Below, one piece after another: positions 19,952 through 29,444 of a DNA stretch of 64,000 nucleotides. The stretch comes from Saprospiraceae bacterium (GTDB taxonomy: Bacteria; Bacteroidota; Bacteroidia; Chitinophagales; Saprospiraceae). Position 1 is the first letter of the stretch, and every line of letters begins with the position of its first letter. The DNA lies in contig JADJTQ010000001.1 in NCBI GenBank assembly GCA_016711125.1, positions 992,001 to 1,056,000 of the forward strand, in the 5' to 3' direction. Made by a program: the position numbers and the translations under genes. A model generated the notes under the pieces. That model had not been told where the DNA came from and did no database searches. It saw only the letters and a list, made by a program, of their open reading frames with translations.

Positions 19952-22450
19952 TTAGTGTTTCATGGATTCACTTCTGAATAATAGATCAGCCGACTGTAAA
20001 ATCTTATTCCTAAGGTCACTGGGTAGTTTTGGATAATCACTTAAAAAGCCATGAACGATCTTACCGGCCATGGGTGAACAATGGCCACCTAAAGTGGCGT
20101 CAAGCCATGATTTTGGAAAAAAAATATCACCCGTCGCTTTGATCTCTTCAATGATTTCCAAGGAAGGTCTCAAGTATTTGACTGATTGATTAGCCATTAA
20201 TGGATGATGCAAATAGGATAGGGCTTCGCTCACCCAGGGTTCCTGATTTCGATTTTCAACCTTCAAAAGGTCTTGAAAAAACTGATCTCGCTTGGAGCTG
20301 TCCATTGACACAGCCGGCAATATAAATTCGAAACGTTTTCGATTGTCTGGATTTTCGATGTTCGCAAGTTGAGTCTCGATAATTGCCGGGGCATCGCCTA
20401 CATCACGAAGCAATAATGCCAAAGTAAGTGAGATTTTGTCATTTTCAAAGATTGGAAGGGTGAATTGCGGGAGTTGATCATTCAATATCTTACGCAGATT
20501 ATTCACCGCTTGCTCACTCATAGCTATGTTTGAGTAGGCATCGTAATAAGAGCGTTGCAGCGACGGGTCATTGGTATGCAGCATCCCGTTATAAAGTATG
20601 CTTTCTGTTTCTTGCAGGAAAAGACTTCTTGATGTTGCATTGAGAAAAATCCAAAAAACAGTTTGCAGTCTTCCGGTCAAATACTCAAGAATAAGGGGAT
20701 TAAACTCCTCTTTCGTTCCCGCCAGTAGTTCAGTATAAAATGAATCTACTTTAATTCTATCATTTAGAAATGCTTCCCAAAGCATTGTCCAGGTTGTGGC
20801 CCTTCCCATTTCATCCCGATCACTAAGAGACAGTATCATTCGATCGAGTGTGCTGTCATCTAAATCGAAATAACCATAGGCACGCCCATCTTGATTGATG
20901 AAAAATTGATTACTGATGAGCGGATGTGTATATCTCTGTTTCAGTAGGAAATCTATTTTGATAGATTCCATACTTATTTGTATTTGTTGGGGCCAGATTT
21001 TTTCCGGAGTAACATTGGTGACAGCATATTCCAAAGTATCATTGTGATTAATCATCCTTATTTCCGGCATACCTGACGATTTAACCCAATCATGATTCCA
21101 TTGATTTAAATCTTGATCCGTATGTTTTTCTAGAATTTCAATTAAATCGTCCCATGTGGCATTCGAGTAAGCATATGTATTTAAATATTCTTGTAGCCCT
21201 GCCCGAAAAGGCTCTTCCCCTATGATCGTTTCCAGATTCCGCATGACTATTGGCGCCTTTTGATAGATAATCGCACCATAAAGAGAACCGGCATTTTGCA
21301 AATTATCTAATGGCTGTTGAATTGGGTGCGTTCCTTCTGAACGGTCGATTTCGTAAGCTGTCGGATAATGTGCCAGAAGGAATCGCAGATCATGATTTAT
21401 TTCCGGAAAAGAAGGATTGACAATCTTAGCTGCCATAAAGTTTGCAAAGACCTCTTTCAGCCATACATCATCAAACCAATTCATGGTGACCAGATCTCCG
21501 AACCACATATGGGCAGTTTCATGAGCTATCAGACTGGCACGACGCAGTTGCTGATTAATGGAAGCCGACTCATCAAGTAAAAGCGACCGCTCGCGATAAA
21601 ATATATTGCCAGGGTGCTCCATCCCTCCATATTGAAAAGTAGGAATCAAAACAAAATCAAATTTTTCGAAAGGGTACTTGATGCCAGTGTATTGCTCCAA
21701 CCAGTCAAGTGACTGCCGATGTAAATCGAATATTTCCGGTGCATTGCGAGCGACTTTAAGGCGGTCATTGTCCCGGTAGTACATGGTCATATCACCTCCC
21801 GTATTGGTCACCTTCTGGAATTTACCGGCAGCAAAAGCAAACAAATAGGAGGATATGGGTTTGGTCGGTTTGTATTTTATGATTTTACGATTGCCGTCAA
21901 TCGTGGTTTCGAGTACAGGGCCGTTTGCTACCGCTTCCCATTCTTGAGGCATGGTCAATGTCAAATTCCACGTAGCCTTTAAATTAGGTTGATCCATCAC
22001 CGGGAAAACCGTACGTGCCCGGTCGGGTACCAATAGGGTATACAGATATTCATCATTTCGATTCAGCGATAAATTACCGGCGATAAATTGGAGTTCAATT
22101 ACATTTTCACTTTTTAGCAATTTTCGAAGAATGATGATGTGTTCGTTCCGAATATCCAGGGGGCTTTCTGTTCCATTGATTATTAGCTTCTCAACATGAT
22201 CCGGAGAATCTTTAAAATCCAACTGAAGATCAGATTTTCCCTCATAATTAAAACGGATGATTGCAGATGCACTGATAAGATCAGTCCTTAATTCCGGTAT
22301 GTCAAAACTGAGGTCATATTCCAAATTGGAAATTACTACTTTTCTCTCTTGAGCCAATTCGAGGGAGACACCAGACTCGGGTAGGGTAGAAGATTGGGTA
22401 CAAGCTTCAATCACTAACATAACAACGAGAAATTTGAAGATCCATTTCAT
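19952..22450 (-). CDS. M1 family metallopeptidase (aminopeptidase N-like), lipoprotein
   Basis: An 832-residue zinc aminopeptidase. The N terminus has a lipobox (VMLVIEAC), suggesting a lipid-anchored periplasmic or surface enzyme. The M1 features are in order: RTVFPVMDQPNLKATWNL, the substrate-recognition loop GGMEHPGNIFYRE (GAMEN position), the zinc motif HETAHMWFGD, and WLKEVFANF with the third zinc ligand Glu. The C-terminal half is the ERAP-like helical domain. Length and order match bacterial M1 enzymes. It probably trims peptides for nutrition. It stands alone on this strand. Confidence 0.92.
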   Translation of the reverse strand: MKWIFKFLVVMLVIEACTQSSTLPESGVSLELAQERKVVISNLEYDLSFDIPELRTDLISASAIIRFNYEGKSDLQLDFKDSPDHVEKLIINGTESPLDIRNEHIIILRKLLKSENVIELQFIAGNLSLNRNDEYLYTLLVPDRARTVFPVMDQPNLKATWNLTLTMPQEWEAVANGPVLETTIDGNRKIIKYKPTKPISSYLFAFAAGKFQKVTNTGGDMTMYYRDNDRLKVARNAPEIFDLHRQSLDWLEQYTGIKYPFEKFDFVLIPTFQYGGMEHPGNIFYRERSLLLDESASINQQLRRASLIAHETAHMWFGDLVTMNWFDDVWLKEVFANFMAAKIVNPSFPEINHDLRFLLAHYPTAYEIDRSEGTHPIQQPLDNLQNAGSLYGAIIYQKAPIVMRNLETIIGEEPFRAGLQEYLNTYAYSNATWDDLIEILEKHTDQDLNQWNHDWVKSSGMPEIRMINHNDTLEYAVTNVTPEKIWPQQIQISMESIKIDFLLKQRYTHPLISNQFFINQDGRAYGYFDLDDSTLDRMILSLSDRDEMGRATTWTMLWEAFLNDRIKVDSFYTELLAGTKEEFNPLILEYLTGRLQTVFWIFLNATSRSLFLQETESILYNGMLHTNDPSLQRSYYDAYSNIAMSEQAVNNLRKILNDQLPQFTLPIFENDKISLTLALLLRDVGDAPAIIETQLANIENPDNRKRFEFILPAVSMDSSKRDQFFQDLLKVENRNQEPWVSEALSYLHHPLMANQSVKYLRPSLEIIEEIKATGDIFFPKSWLDATLGGHCSPMAGKIVHGFLSDYPKLPSDLRNKILQSADLLFRSESMKH

Positions 22451-22757
22451 GGTGGTAAAGTTAGGATGTTCTTAAAGAAGCTGTATCTGACATTCCATCT
22501 TCTTTAAAATGATTGTACGGATAATTCCCTTCTTTAACTAAGATTTGATTCTTATTTTAATCGCTTCTGAAAAGTTAGGCTTTTTGACATTGTCATCGGT
22601 TTTTTATATTGATGCATATCAAAAGAGTTCGATCGCAAAATCCTGGGGATGAGATAAATTCCTCGGGAACTGTGGGATTTTATCGGTTTATAATCTTCAG
22701 TCTTTAATTTTCGGTGTTCTCAGGTCAACGTCATTTACGCATCTACACACCACCCAT

Positions 22758-22827
22758 TGCCTCCTGCCCACTGAGTACTGCCCACTTTCCACTGCCCACT
22801 GCCTCCTGCCTCCTGAGTACTAACAAC
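22758..22827. repeat. 7-bp tandem repeat tract
   Basis: Ten consecutive 7-base units drawn from a small set: TGCCTCC, TGCCCAC, TGAGTAC, TGCCCAC, TTTCCAC, TGCCCAC, TGCCTCC, TGCCTCC, TGAGTAC, TAACAAC. It lies in the spacer 22451-23276. Apart from the small acidic frame to its right, I see nothing else there. Confidence 0.75.
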
Positions 22828-22832
22828 TGCCG

Positions 22833-23012
22833 TTAAGGACCTTCCCCAAGTGTCGGTTGATCCTCTCTTGGAGATTCAAATTCATCTTCTTCGGGAATCA
22901 GATCCAGAAGATCCTCCTCATCTTCATGCAACGGTCATGCATCCGGTTCAAGATCACGAAGCTTCTCCACTTGTTGTTTAGACAGCTTATCAGTTTTCTT
23001 TTTGTCGAACAT
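22833..23012 (-). pseudogene. small acidic protein gene with in-frame stop
   Basis: A 60-codon minus-strand frame starts at ATG 23012 (MFDKKKTDKLSKQQVEKLRD), hits TGA at 22935-22937, then continues in frame as an acidic tail (HEDEEDLLDLIPEEDEFE) to TAA. The lysine-rich start and Asp/Glu-rich tail look like a real small protein rather than chance. It could be a decayed gene or a base error. Family not recognised. Confidence 0.35.
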
Positions 23013-23276
23013 GACTCTACGATTTGATCTATTCTCAAATCAAATATCTTTTAGTCGATTTGGCAATGCCCTAAGTCAACCGCAATACTGATCCTGATCA
23101 AAATCTATAGAATGTGATTGTACCGGTTTTTGTTCATTATCTTTTCTGACTTTGATCATTGAAGCCAAGTTGATGATAAAAAACTCCTATTTTCAACGAA
23201 CTTCCCAAATTGAAGAATTTGATGGTATTGTTTAATCGGGAAGCGCCAAAGAATAGATTATCACCATTTTTATACC

Positions 23277-24407
23277 ATGTACCAGTTATTGAAAAAAAAG
23301 ATAGCACAGTATTCGACTAAAAGCAAGCTTCAGTTGGTCAGAGGAGGTGGGGAGTATTTTGACCTCTTACTTGACCTAATATCCCGGGCAAAACATCATA
23401 TCCATTTGCAAACCTACATCTTTGATGATGATGAAACCGGTACCCGAGTGGTGGAAGCACTCAAAAAAGCAGTATCGAGAAATGTAGAAGTATATCTACT
23501 GGCAGACGGATATGCTTCGCAAATTATGACCAAGAAGTTTGTTCATGATATGCGTATATCAGGTATAAAATTTCGTTATTTCGAACCTCTACTGAGGAGT
23601 AAATATTTTTATTTCGGCCGGCGAATGCATCATAAAATATTCGTTGTGGATGCAATGTGGGCATTGATAGGGGGTATTAATGTTTCTGATCGGTACAATG
23701 ATGTTGGAGATACCGCTGCATGGCTAGATATGGCCATAGTGATAGAAGGCGAAATAGCGCAGCAGCTTTGTGTTTTGTGTTGGAAGACCTGGAAAAGTTT
23801 TCCACTCAATATGAGTATCACACCATGTGAAGAAATGGCGATGAATTTTGATCACTTGCTCGATCGAACTTGTCGGGTAAGGATACGACGAAATGATTGG
23901 GTGAGAAGAAAGAACGAAATCTCGAGAACTTACCTCCAAATGATTAGGTCTGCAAATTCTCATATAACCATTTTATGCAGCTATTTTCTTCCAGGCACTG
24001 TGATACGAAAGGCCTTGCGTGATGCAGCCAACAGAGGGGTTAAAATCACCGTCGTTACTGCCGGACCATCTGATGTCAAATTGTCAAAATGGGCCGAACG
24101 TTGGATGTATGATTGGATGATTCGCAATCGCATTACTTTATACGAATACCAACCAACGGTATTACATGCTAAGGTAGCCGTTTGTGATTCACAGCAAATT
24201 ACCATTGGCTCATATAATGTTAATGATATTAGTGCCTATGCCAGTATTGAATTAAATCTGGATATTAAAAATGAAAAATTGGCCTCCGAATTGGAAAATA
24301 GAATTTCATTAATCATTGAGAAAGACTGTAAACTTATTTCTAAAGAAGAGCTTGTCAAGAACCGCAATGTTTTTCGACAATTTTACGATGGTTTTCATAT
24401 CGGCTAA
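23277..24407 (+). CDS. phospholipase D-like / cardiolipin synthase-like protein
   Basis: A 376-residue protein with two PLD (HKD) motifs: HHKIFVVD (His118, Lys120, Asp125) followed by GGINVSDRY, and HAKVAVCD with GSYNVND near residue 297. The spacing and the sequence HIHLQTYIFDDDETG match bacterial cardiolipin synthases, which join two phosphatidylglycerols. Unlike ClsA it lacks N-terminal membrane helices, so it resembles the shorter ClsB/C-type enzymes; a different phosphatidyl transfer or nuclease role remains possible. Frame intact, no operon partner. Confidence 0.86.
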   Translation: MYQLLKKKIAQYSTKSKLQLVRGGGEYFDLLLDLISRAKHHIHLQTYIFDDDETGTRVVEALKKAVSRNVEVYLLADGYASQIMTKKFVHDMRISGIKFRYFEPLLRSKYFYFGRRMHHKIFVVDAMWALIGGINVSDRYNDVGDTAAWLDMAIVIEGEIAQQLCVLCWKTWKSFPLNMSITPCEEMAMNFDHLLDRTCRVRIRRNDWVRRKNEISRTYLQMIRSANSHITILCSYFLPGTVIRKALRDAANRGVKITVVTAGPSDVKLSKWAERWMYDWMIRNRITLYEYQPTVLHAKVAVCDSQQITIGSYNVNDISAYASIELNLDIKNEKLASELENRISLIIEKDCKLISKEELVKNRNVFRQFYDGFHIG

Positions 24408-24464
24408 TCAGATTTATTTTTCACACATTGACTTTCTACTATAAACAAAAGTAATCTTAGGATT

Positions 24465-24973
24465 TAGGGATTCCCAAGCCTGGAGCTTGCGTAAGGATTG
24501 GCAAGCCCGGCTCGAAACGGAAGACATTAAAAAAGGCTGGTGTTACTCTAAAGCAAATCCATTTAACTGTAGAGCGGGATCTATTCCCGCGGTTTCACAA
24601 ACAAAATTAGGGATTCCCAAGCCTGGAGCTTGCGCAAGGATTGGCAAGCCCAGCTCTGATTTGGGACCTAAAAGCCGCAGGGACCTAAAATAATTGGTTA
24701 TGACTCAAAAGAGAGAGGTGAATTTACATTCGCCGACTTGAATGGAAGCGAAATGAGAATAAATGGAATAGGTAGGGATTCCCCACACTTGGTTTGTAAC
24801 CCGGCAGAGCGGGATCTATTCCTGCGGTTTCCCAAAACAAAATTAGGGATTCCCAAGCCTGGAGCTTGCGCAAGGATTGGCAAGCCCGGCTCTGATCGCA
24901 GAGCCTGGAAAACGTTGGGCTTGATCGCCTCCAGATCCACCGAACTGGTAGAGCGGGATCTATTCCCGCAGTT
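24465..24973. repeat. cluster of alternating dispersed palindromic repeats (types A and B)
   Basis: Type A (49 bp; TAGGGATTCCCAAGCC... with core CTTGCGCAAG) occurs at 24465-24513, 24608-24656 and 24844-24892, with a degenerate version near 24775. Type B (24-25 bp; AGAGCGGGATCTATTCCCGC, a GCGGGAT/ATTCCCGC hairpin) occurs at 24571-24595, 24806-24830 and 24950-24973. The order is A B A B A B. Copies are 95% or more alike, so spread was recent. No gene lies between the PLD and YdjM-type genes. Confidence 0.85.
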
Positions 24974-24991
24974 AGGAATCTGGGGTAAAAA

Positions 24992-26044
24992 TCATTGTCC
25001 CCCATTTCCCAATTCTATGGGAGGTCCTAAAATTTGCACCCCAGTAGCCCTTTTCACCAAACCCTTAAGGACATCATAATTCCAACCATCAAACCGGCCT
25101 CGTTGCACCACCAGCGTATTGTCATAAGGATGCTCGAGATAATAGTGAAATACAAACTTCCCTTCCGGGTTTGCCCAACCCAATATCTGGCCGAAGCGCA
25201 AGTCATTGAATACCAACGTGTCATTCCAATATTCAACCGTATAGTATTCCTGCGAAAATCTAATTAGTTTTTTTAATTCTTCATGATCTTTGATAGGATC
25301 CAGTAAGGAATCATTTCGAGGGAAATACTGAAAATGGATTTGCTTCTCCCGATCAAACAGAGAGCGAAAACCAACATGGTACCCTTCATCATTGCCGGCA
25401 ACGACAAACCAAAGCCAGTTTTGCAAAGGTGCAGGAGTGGTGAAATAGCGACTATAGGTGATCTCCGGTTTCTCGAAAATTTGCTTCACATCTGAATCAA
25501 CCTTCCACTTATTGACTAAGCAATAGATTAAATACAGCGCACTAACTCCTAGCCCGATTTGCCAGGATCTCTTTCGCTGTTTGGGAGTTTTCCGAAAGTA
25601 GAGCATTGCCAGGCAGGCTAATCCGGGAGCCAGGGAGAAAAAGGGATCAGCTACATAAATCGCATGAAAAGAGACTCGTTTATGGCTGAATGGCTCAAAC
25701 CAGCCTACACCATAATTATTAAAGGCATCGATAAATAGATGTACAAATATTACTGATCCAAAAAACAAAAGCCACTTTTTTAAAGAGATATTATGTGGTC
25801 GGTGCCAACGCTCGGCGGCAAATGCCATGAGAGGTGTGATCATTGCACAAAACAGAAGCGAGTGTGTGAATCCACGGTGTGCAAGAAGATTTGAAGGGGT
25901 GTCCATCCAAAAGGCTGCGAGGAAGTCAATGTCTGGTATACTTTGCGCTAAAGCTCCCCAAAGCATAGCCTTCTTGCCTAATTTTTTTCCGGCAAATGCT
26001 TCACCCATACAGGCACCAAGCGCTAAATGTGTCAGAGAATCCAT
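24992..26044 (-). CDS. membrane-bound metal-dependent hydrolase (YdjM/DUF457 type)
   Basis: A 350-residue integral membrane protein. It begins MDSLTHLALGACMGEAF and contains SIPDIDFL and HRGFTHSLLF: the conserved Asp and His residues of the YdjM family that likely bind metal. Several membrane segments follow (WLLFFGSVIFVHLFIDAF, LGVSALYLIYCLV). The C-terminal 150 residues are soluble. Family members are found in many bacteria; in E. coli ydjM is SOS-regulated, but no LexA box is evident here. Reaction unknown. The stop lies just beyond the last type B repeat. Confidence 0.86.
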   Translation of the reverse strand: MDSLTHLALGACMGEAFAGKKLGKKAMLWGALAQSIPDIDFLAAFWMDTPSNLLAHRGFTHSLLFCAMITPLMAFAAERWHRPHNISLKKWLLFFGSVIFVHLFIDAFNNYGVGWFEPFSHKRVSFHAIYVADPFFSLAPGLACLAMLYFRKTPKQRKRSWQIGLGVSALYLIYCLVNKWKVDSDVKQIFEKPEITYSRYFTTPAPLQNWLWFVVAGNDEGYHVGFRSLFDREKQIHFQYFPRNDSLLDPIKDHEELKKLIRFSQEYYTVEYWNDTLVFNDLRFGQILGWANPEGKFVFHYYLEHPYDNTLVVQRGRFDGWNYDVLKGLVKRATGVQILGPPIELGNGGQ

Positions 26045-26184
26045 TACTACAAGGTAGTGTACTCCTTTAAATAATCCATAAATGATATTGTTGATTTATA
26101 TCAATCCAAGCCTCTGGAAGTGTTATTTATGAGGCTTGGAATAGAAAGTCTAATGCATATTTCCGGTTAAATGTAGTTGAGGCG

Positions 26185-26892
26185 CTATCTGGTCAAAATA
26201 ATGTAATCTGCCAATATTTGTTTCAGGAAGTTTAGTGGATCGGCTGAATTCGCTGAAATGCTCAAATCTGTTCGTACCTTTTGGCTGAGATCCAGTATGA
26301 AGATGGTATTGGCTCGGTTTTGATCCCGTTGATACCGCTGGAGTGCCTGTTTTATCAGCAGCATGTCAGTATCGCTATATCTAACGACTTCGGGATATTG
26401 AATTTCCTTTCGTTGATGACTAAGTTGCTCCAGACTCTTCAAATCAACCTGTCTCGATGATCTCAGATTGATGACCGCCGTACGACCTAGTAAATCACCG
26501 ATTCGTTGAGCCTTTGAGGAAGTGACGATTGAAAGTATTCCGATAGTACCGATACTAAATGTAATGTCAATCAACCGGAAAGCCCAACGGAGTAAGTAAT
26601 CCTGGAGAGAAGGCCTGATTCCCTTAATAGAAACCACTCGTAAATGCATCAACCGTTTTCCTGGGGATTGGCCGTTATTATAAATTTCCCAAATTAAATG
26701 GTAGAGTAGGATAACCAGACCAATTGCAACGTAGATCATTGCTTCAATACTACTGAAGATCAGGCCTATCAGGGCGGCATAAGTACCAATGATGAGGGCA
26801 TCAAGGGCGAAAGCAGTGATTCGCTGAATGATACCGGCTAACTCCTGCGTTACAACAATATTATGTGCTGTGGCTATATCTATTGTTTTCAT
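26185..26892 (-). CDS. RDD family membrane protein
   Basis: A 235-residue protein. It has the RDD domain with membrane segments (RITAFALDALIIGTYAALIGLIF, YVAIGLVILLYHLIWE), the conserved NGQSPGKRLMHLRVV turn and a third segment near LLRWAFRLIDI. The C-terminal 80 residues are soluble. It is divergent from the SpoIIM-MoxR operon with a 57-base spacer, an arrangement seen in many Bacteroidota; it is probably functionally tied to it. Function of RDD proteins is unsettled (transport or osmotic roles have been suggested). Confidence 0.88.
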   Translation of the reverse strand: MKTIDIATAHNIVVTQELAGIIQRITAFALDALIIGTYAALIGLIFSSIEAMIYVAIGLVILLYHLIWEIYNNGQSPGKRLMHLRVVSIKGIRPSLQDYLLRWAFRLIDITFSIGTIGILSIVTSSKAQRIGDLLGRTAVINLRSSRQVDLKSLEQLSHQRKEIQYPEVVRYSDTDMLLIKQALQRYQRDQNRANTIFILDLSQKVRTDLSISANSADPLNFLKQILADYIILTR

Positions 26893-26949
26893 GCTTTGAT
26901 GCTGTGAAGGTTTGTACTATTTTGTCAGTAACTAAATTGATGCCAGCCC

Positions 26950-28260
26950 TTGACAGAGTCCCAATTTATCGAAAAAAATAATAAAAAATGGCGTGAACTT
27001 GAAGCTTTGCTTGATCAGAGCGAACGCGATGCCGACAAGCTTCACGAACTGTTTATCCGGGTTTCCAGCGATCTGTCTTATGCCCGTACTTTCTATCCAA
27101 ACAGATCAGTACGACTCTATCTCAATAATCTCACACAACGCGTCTTTGATAGTATGACGCGTACAGAATCAAAGACAAGCTTGGCTACCATTTTACATTT
27201 CTTTAAATACACTTTGCCCAAAGAGGTAATTATTGCCAAGGGAGCGTTCATGGTTTCGCTATTGATTTTTGTGGTTTCCGTAGCCATTGGCATAGTATCA
27301 ACTGCGAATAGCCCTGATTTTGCCCGGATCATCCTGGGGGATCACTATATTCAGATCACGGATGAAAATATCAATGCAGGCGATCCAATGGCCATCTATA
27401 AAGATGAGCAACAAGTAGATATGTTTTTGGGTATTACCATAAATAACATCAAGGTTGCTTTTATCGCTTTTGTACTCGGTTTGATGGGTACTATGGGCAC
27501 TGTTTTTATTCTCATGTACAACGGTATTATGCTGGGAGCCTTTCAATACTATTTCTATAGTAAGGGTCTTTTTGTGACTTCGTTTCTCACCATCTGGATA
27601 CATGGTACTATTGAGATTTCGGCCATTATCATTGCCGGTGCAGCCGGTATTGTGTTAGGCAACGGACTCTTGTTTCCTGCTACTTATGACCGGCTAATCT
27701 CGTTGCAGATGTCCGCAAAGAAGGCGTTGATCATCGTTATTGGCACCATCCCACTTTTCGTGATTGCAGGCATCTTGGAGTCATTTGTTACCCGCCATAC
27801 CGAATTCCCTGTGGTTGTCAAGGCCACTATTATCATCGCTTCTGTGATCCTTATAGTCTCGATGTGGGTAATCCTTCCAATGCGACTTAAAGCTCGAAAA
27901 GCACTAATGGATACATCCGGTGAGTTGACACCGGAGCATCAGCCCATGCTTAGTTTTCAGGCCCTTCAGTATCGCAATGTCAGTGAGTCTTTTGTGTTGG
28001 CCTTTGCACAAATCCGGCAATTGATGGGGCCTTATCTCAAGATTGTAGTGATACCATCAGTCTTTATTTTTGGATTGCTCACTGGCTATCATCTGAGTAC
28101 CCTCGATGAAGCGATTTTCGAATTGGATGACTCCTCGATCTCACTTTTTCGTTTCCAGGATGGGGGTTTTAGCACCTTTATATTTTTTTGGATCACTTTG
28201 ACTCTCGTTTTTTACTCCTTGGTAGATACGCCGGTCATAATACCCCACGCCTTGACTTAG
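26950..28260 (+). CDS. SpoIIM-like (stage II sporulation protein M) membrane protein, reads on into next gene
   Basis: Codons 1-319 (to about 27906) form a SpoIIM-family protein: a soluble N-terminal helix bundle, then membrane segments, including VSLLIFVVSVAIGIVST, IKVAFIAFVLGLMGTMGTVFILMYNGIMLGA, the signature FLTIWIHGTIEISAIIIAGAAG, and two more. The first possible start is TTG at 26950. SpoIIM in sporulators acts in cell-wall remodelling; in non-sporulating Bacteroidota its role is unknown. In relatives the gene ends about here and a second membrane-protein gene begins; here both are in one frame, either a real fusion or a small indel near AAAA at 27897. First gene of the MoxR operon. Confidence 0.84.
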   Translation: MTESQFIEKNNKKWRELEALLDQSERDADKLHELFIRVSSDLSYARTFYPNRSVRLYLNNLTQRVFDSMTRTESKTSLATILHFFKYTLPKEVIIAKGAFMVSLLIFVVSVAIGIVSTANSPDFARIILGDHYIQITDENINAGDPMAIYKDEQQVDMFLGITINNIKVAFIAFVLGLMGTMGTVFILMYNGIMLGAFQYYFYSKGLFVTSFLTIWIHGTIEISAIIIAGAAGIVLGNGLLFPATYDRLISLQMSAKKALIIVIGTIPLFVIAGILESFVTRHTEFPVVVKATIIIASVILIVSMWVILPMRLKARKALMDTSGELTPEHQPMLSFQALQYRNVSESFVLAFAQIRQLMGPYLKIVVIPSVFIFGLLTGYHLSTLDEAIFELDDSSISLFRFQDGGFSTFIFFWITLTLVFYSLVDTPVIIPHALT

Positions 28261-28776
28261 GCTACATCAAACAGCATTTTATTGCTGTCTCGATCCCGTC
28301 GTTTGTCCTGCTGTTTTTATTCTACTTTTTGCCACTCTGGCTGGCTGGTTTATTTATCCTGGTTTTTAGTCCGCAATTTTTTATCATTTTAAATAATCAA
28401 TTGTTGGGCGATGGTTTTCAGGTGGGGCCCATATTGAAGAAAACGTATCGTTTTTCGATCCAGTACTATGGCCAGTTTCTTACTGCAATAGCCATTATTG
28501 CACTTTTCTACTGGATATTAACCCTCCTATTTGATTCCGGATTGTCTTCTATTATAACTACTTATTGGAGTTGGCATGAGATTTTGATTTTCAATTTTGG
28601 ATCAACTCTTTATCAGTCATCTTTTGACTCTTTTGGCGATGCTGCTGGTTTTTCCGCTCGCGTATTTTTTAATTCTCAGCACCTATTATTCCGAATTGTG
28701 TCGTACGGAGGCGCTTGACCTCAGAGGTAAATTCGAGACATTTGGTCAGACTTCAACAATCTTGGAACAGGTATGA
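27907..28776 (+). pseudogene. second membrane protein of the SpoIIM-MoxR operon (frameshifted)
   Basis: Probable start ATG at 27907 (MDTSGELTPEHQ). Product: VSESFVLAFAQIRQLMGPYLKIVVIPSVFIFGLL, then further hydrophobic segments. It is open in frame 1 to about 28243, then continues in the next frame (RLDLGYIKQHFIAVSIPSFVLLFLF), then returns to the first frame near 28612-28621 (LAMLLVFPLAYFLILSTYY) and stops at 28774-28776, overlapping the ATG of the DUF4129 gene. The first break is one base short in CCCC at 28243-28246. The gene occupies the place of the hypothetical membrane protein usual in this operon. I think it is intact in the cell. Confidence 0.6.
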
Positions 28777-29444
28777 TTGGGCGATTATGCTTCATTTTAA
28801 TGTTGGTGCTTCTATGCTGCTTCATCGTAGGGACCTCTGCTCAAACGAAAATCGGTGCACCCATTTCTGAAGAGCAATTTGAACGACTTTCAGAAGCGCT
28901 TGATTATTCGAAAACAAAAAAGAGTCTTGTTTTAAAAAAGCCGGTAAAGGAGAAAACAGCTAGCGAAGATAAAGGCAATTATTTTTGGCAGTATAATACG
29001 CTCAGTGTCTTCAAGGTCTTGGCTTTTTTGATTATTCTGATTCTGGTAATCTTCATTATCTATGTCGTTTTTTCCAACGTAAAAATTCAGAAAAAGCAAG
29101 GATCTCCTGATCTTGTTATCGCGTCAGAGGAAGAAAATATTAAAGAAATCGATGCGCATGATGGCTACTTGACTGCACTTGCTAATGCGGATTATCGGCT
29201 GGCTGTGCGTATGCAGTTTATCAGAGTCCTGCAATATTTGAGTGAAAGCGGGTTCATAATCTGGAAACCGAACAAGACAAATCGTCAGTATTTGATTGAA
29301 ATCGAGGATAAGAATCATTATGTAGTATTTAAGGAACTTTCGTATATCTATGATTTGGTTTGGTATGGTCATACCGTAATTTCTAACCATGACTTCGATC
29401 GTATTAATCCAAAATTTCAAAAATTTCTTGAGGCTAACGTATGA
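28773..29444 (+). CDS. DUF4129 domain-containing protein
   Basis: A 223-residue protein with an N-terminal signal/anchor (FILMLVLLCCFIVGTSAQ), one central membrane segment (VLAFLIILILVIFIIYVVF) and a cytoplasmic C-terminal DUF4129 domain (ADYRLAVRMQFIRVLQYLSESGFIIWKPNKTNRQYL ... YDLVWYGHTVIS). The ATG overlaps the stop of the upstream gene, and its own stop overlaps the ATG of the DUF4350 gene, implying translational coupling. DUF4129 regularly occurs beside MoxR and DUF58; its function is unknown. Confidence 0.87.
   Translation: MIGRLCFILMLVLLCCFIVGTSAQTKIGAPISEEQFERLSEALDYSKTKKSLVLKKPVKEKTASEDKGNYFWQYNTLSVFKVLAFLIILILVIFIIYVVFSNVKIQKKQGSPDLVIASEEENIKEIDAHDGYLTALANADYRLAVRMQFIRVLQYLSESGFIIWKPNKTNRQYLIEIEDKNHYVVFKELSYIYDLVWYGHTVISNHDFDRINPKFQKFLEANV

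Noticed and set aside
24465..24973. CRISPR array
   Set aside because: The repeats are palindromic, of two alternating types, with unequal spacing (about 90-190 bases) and no cas genes.
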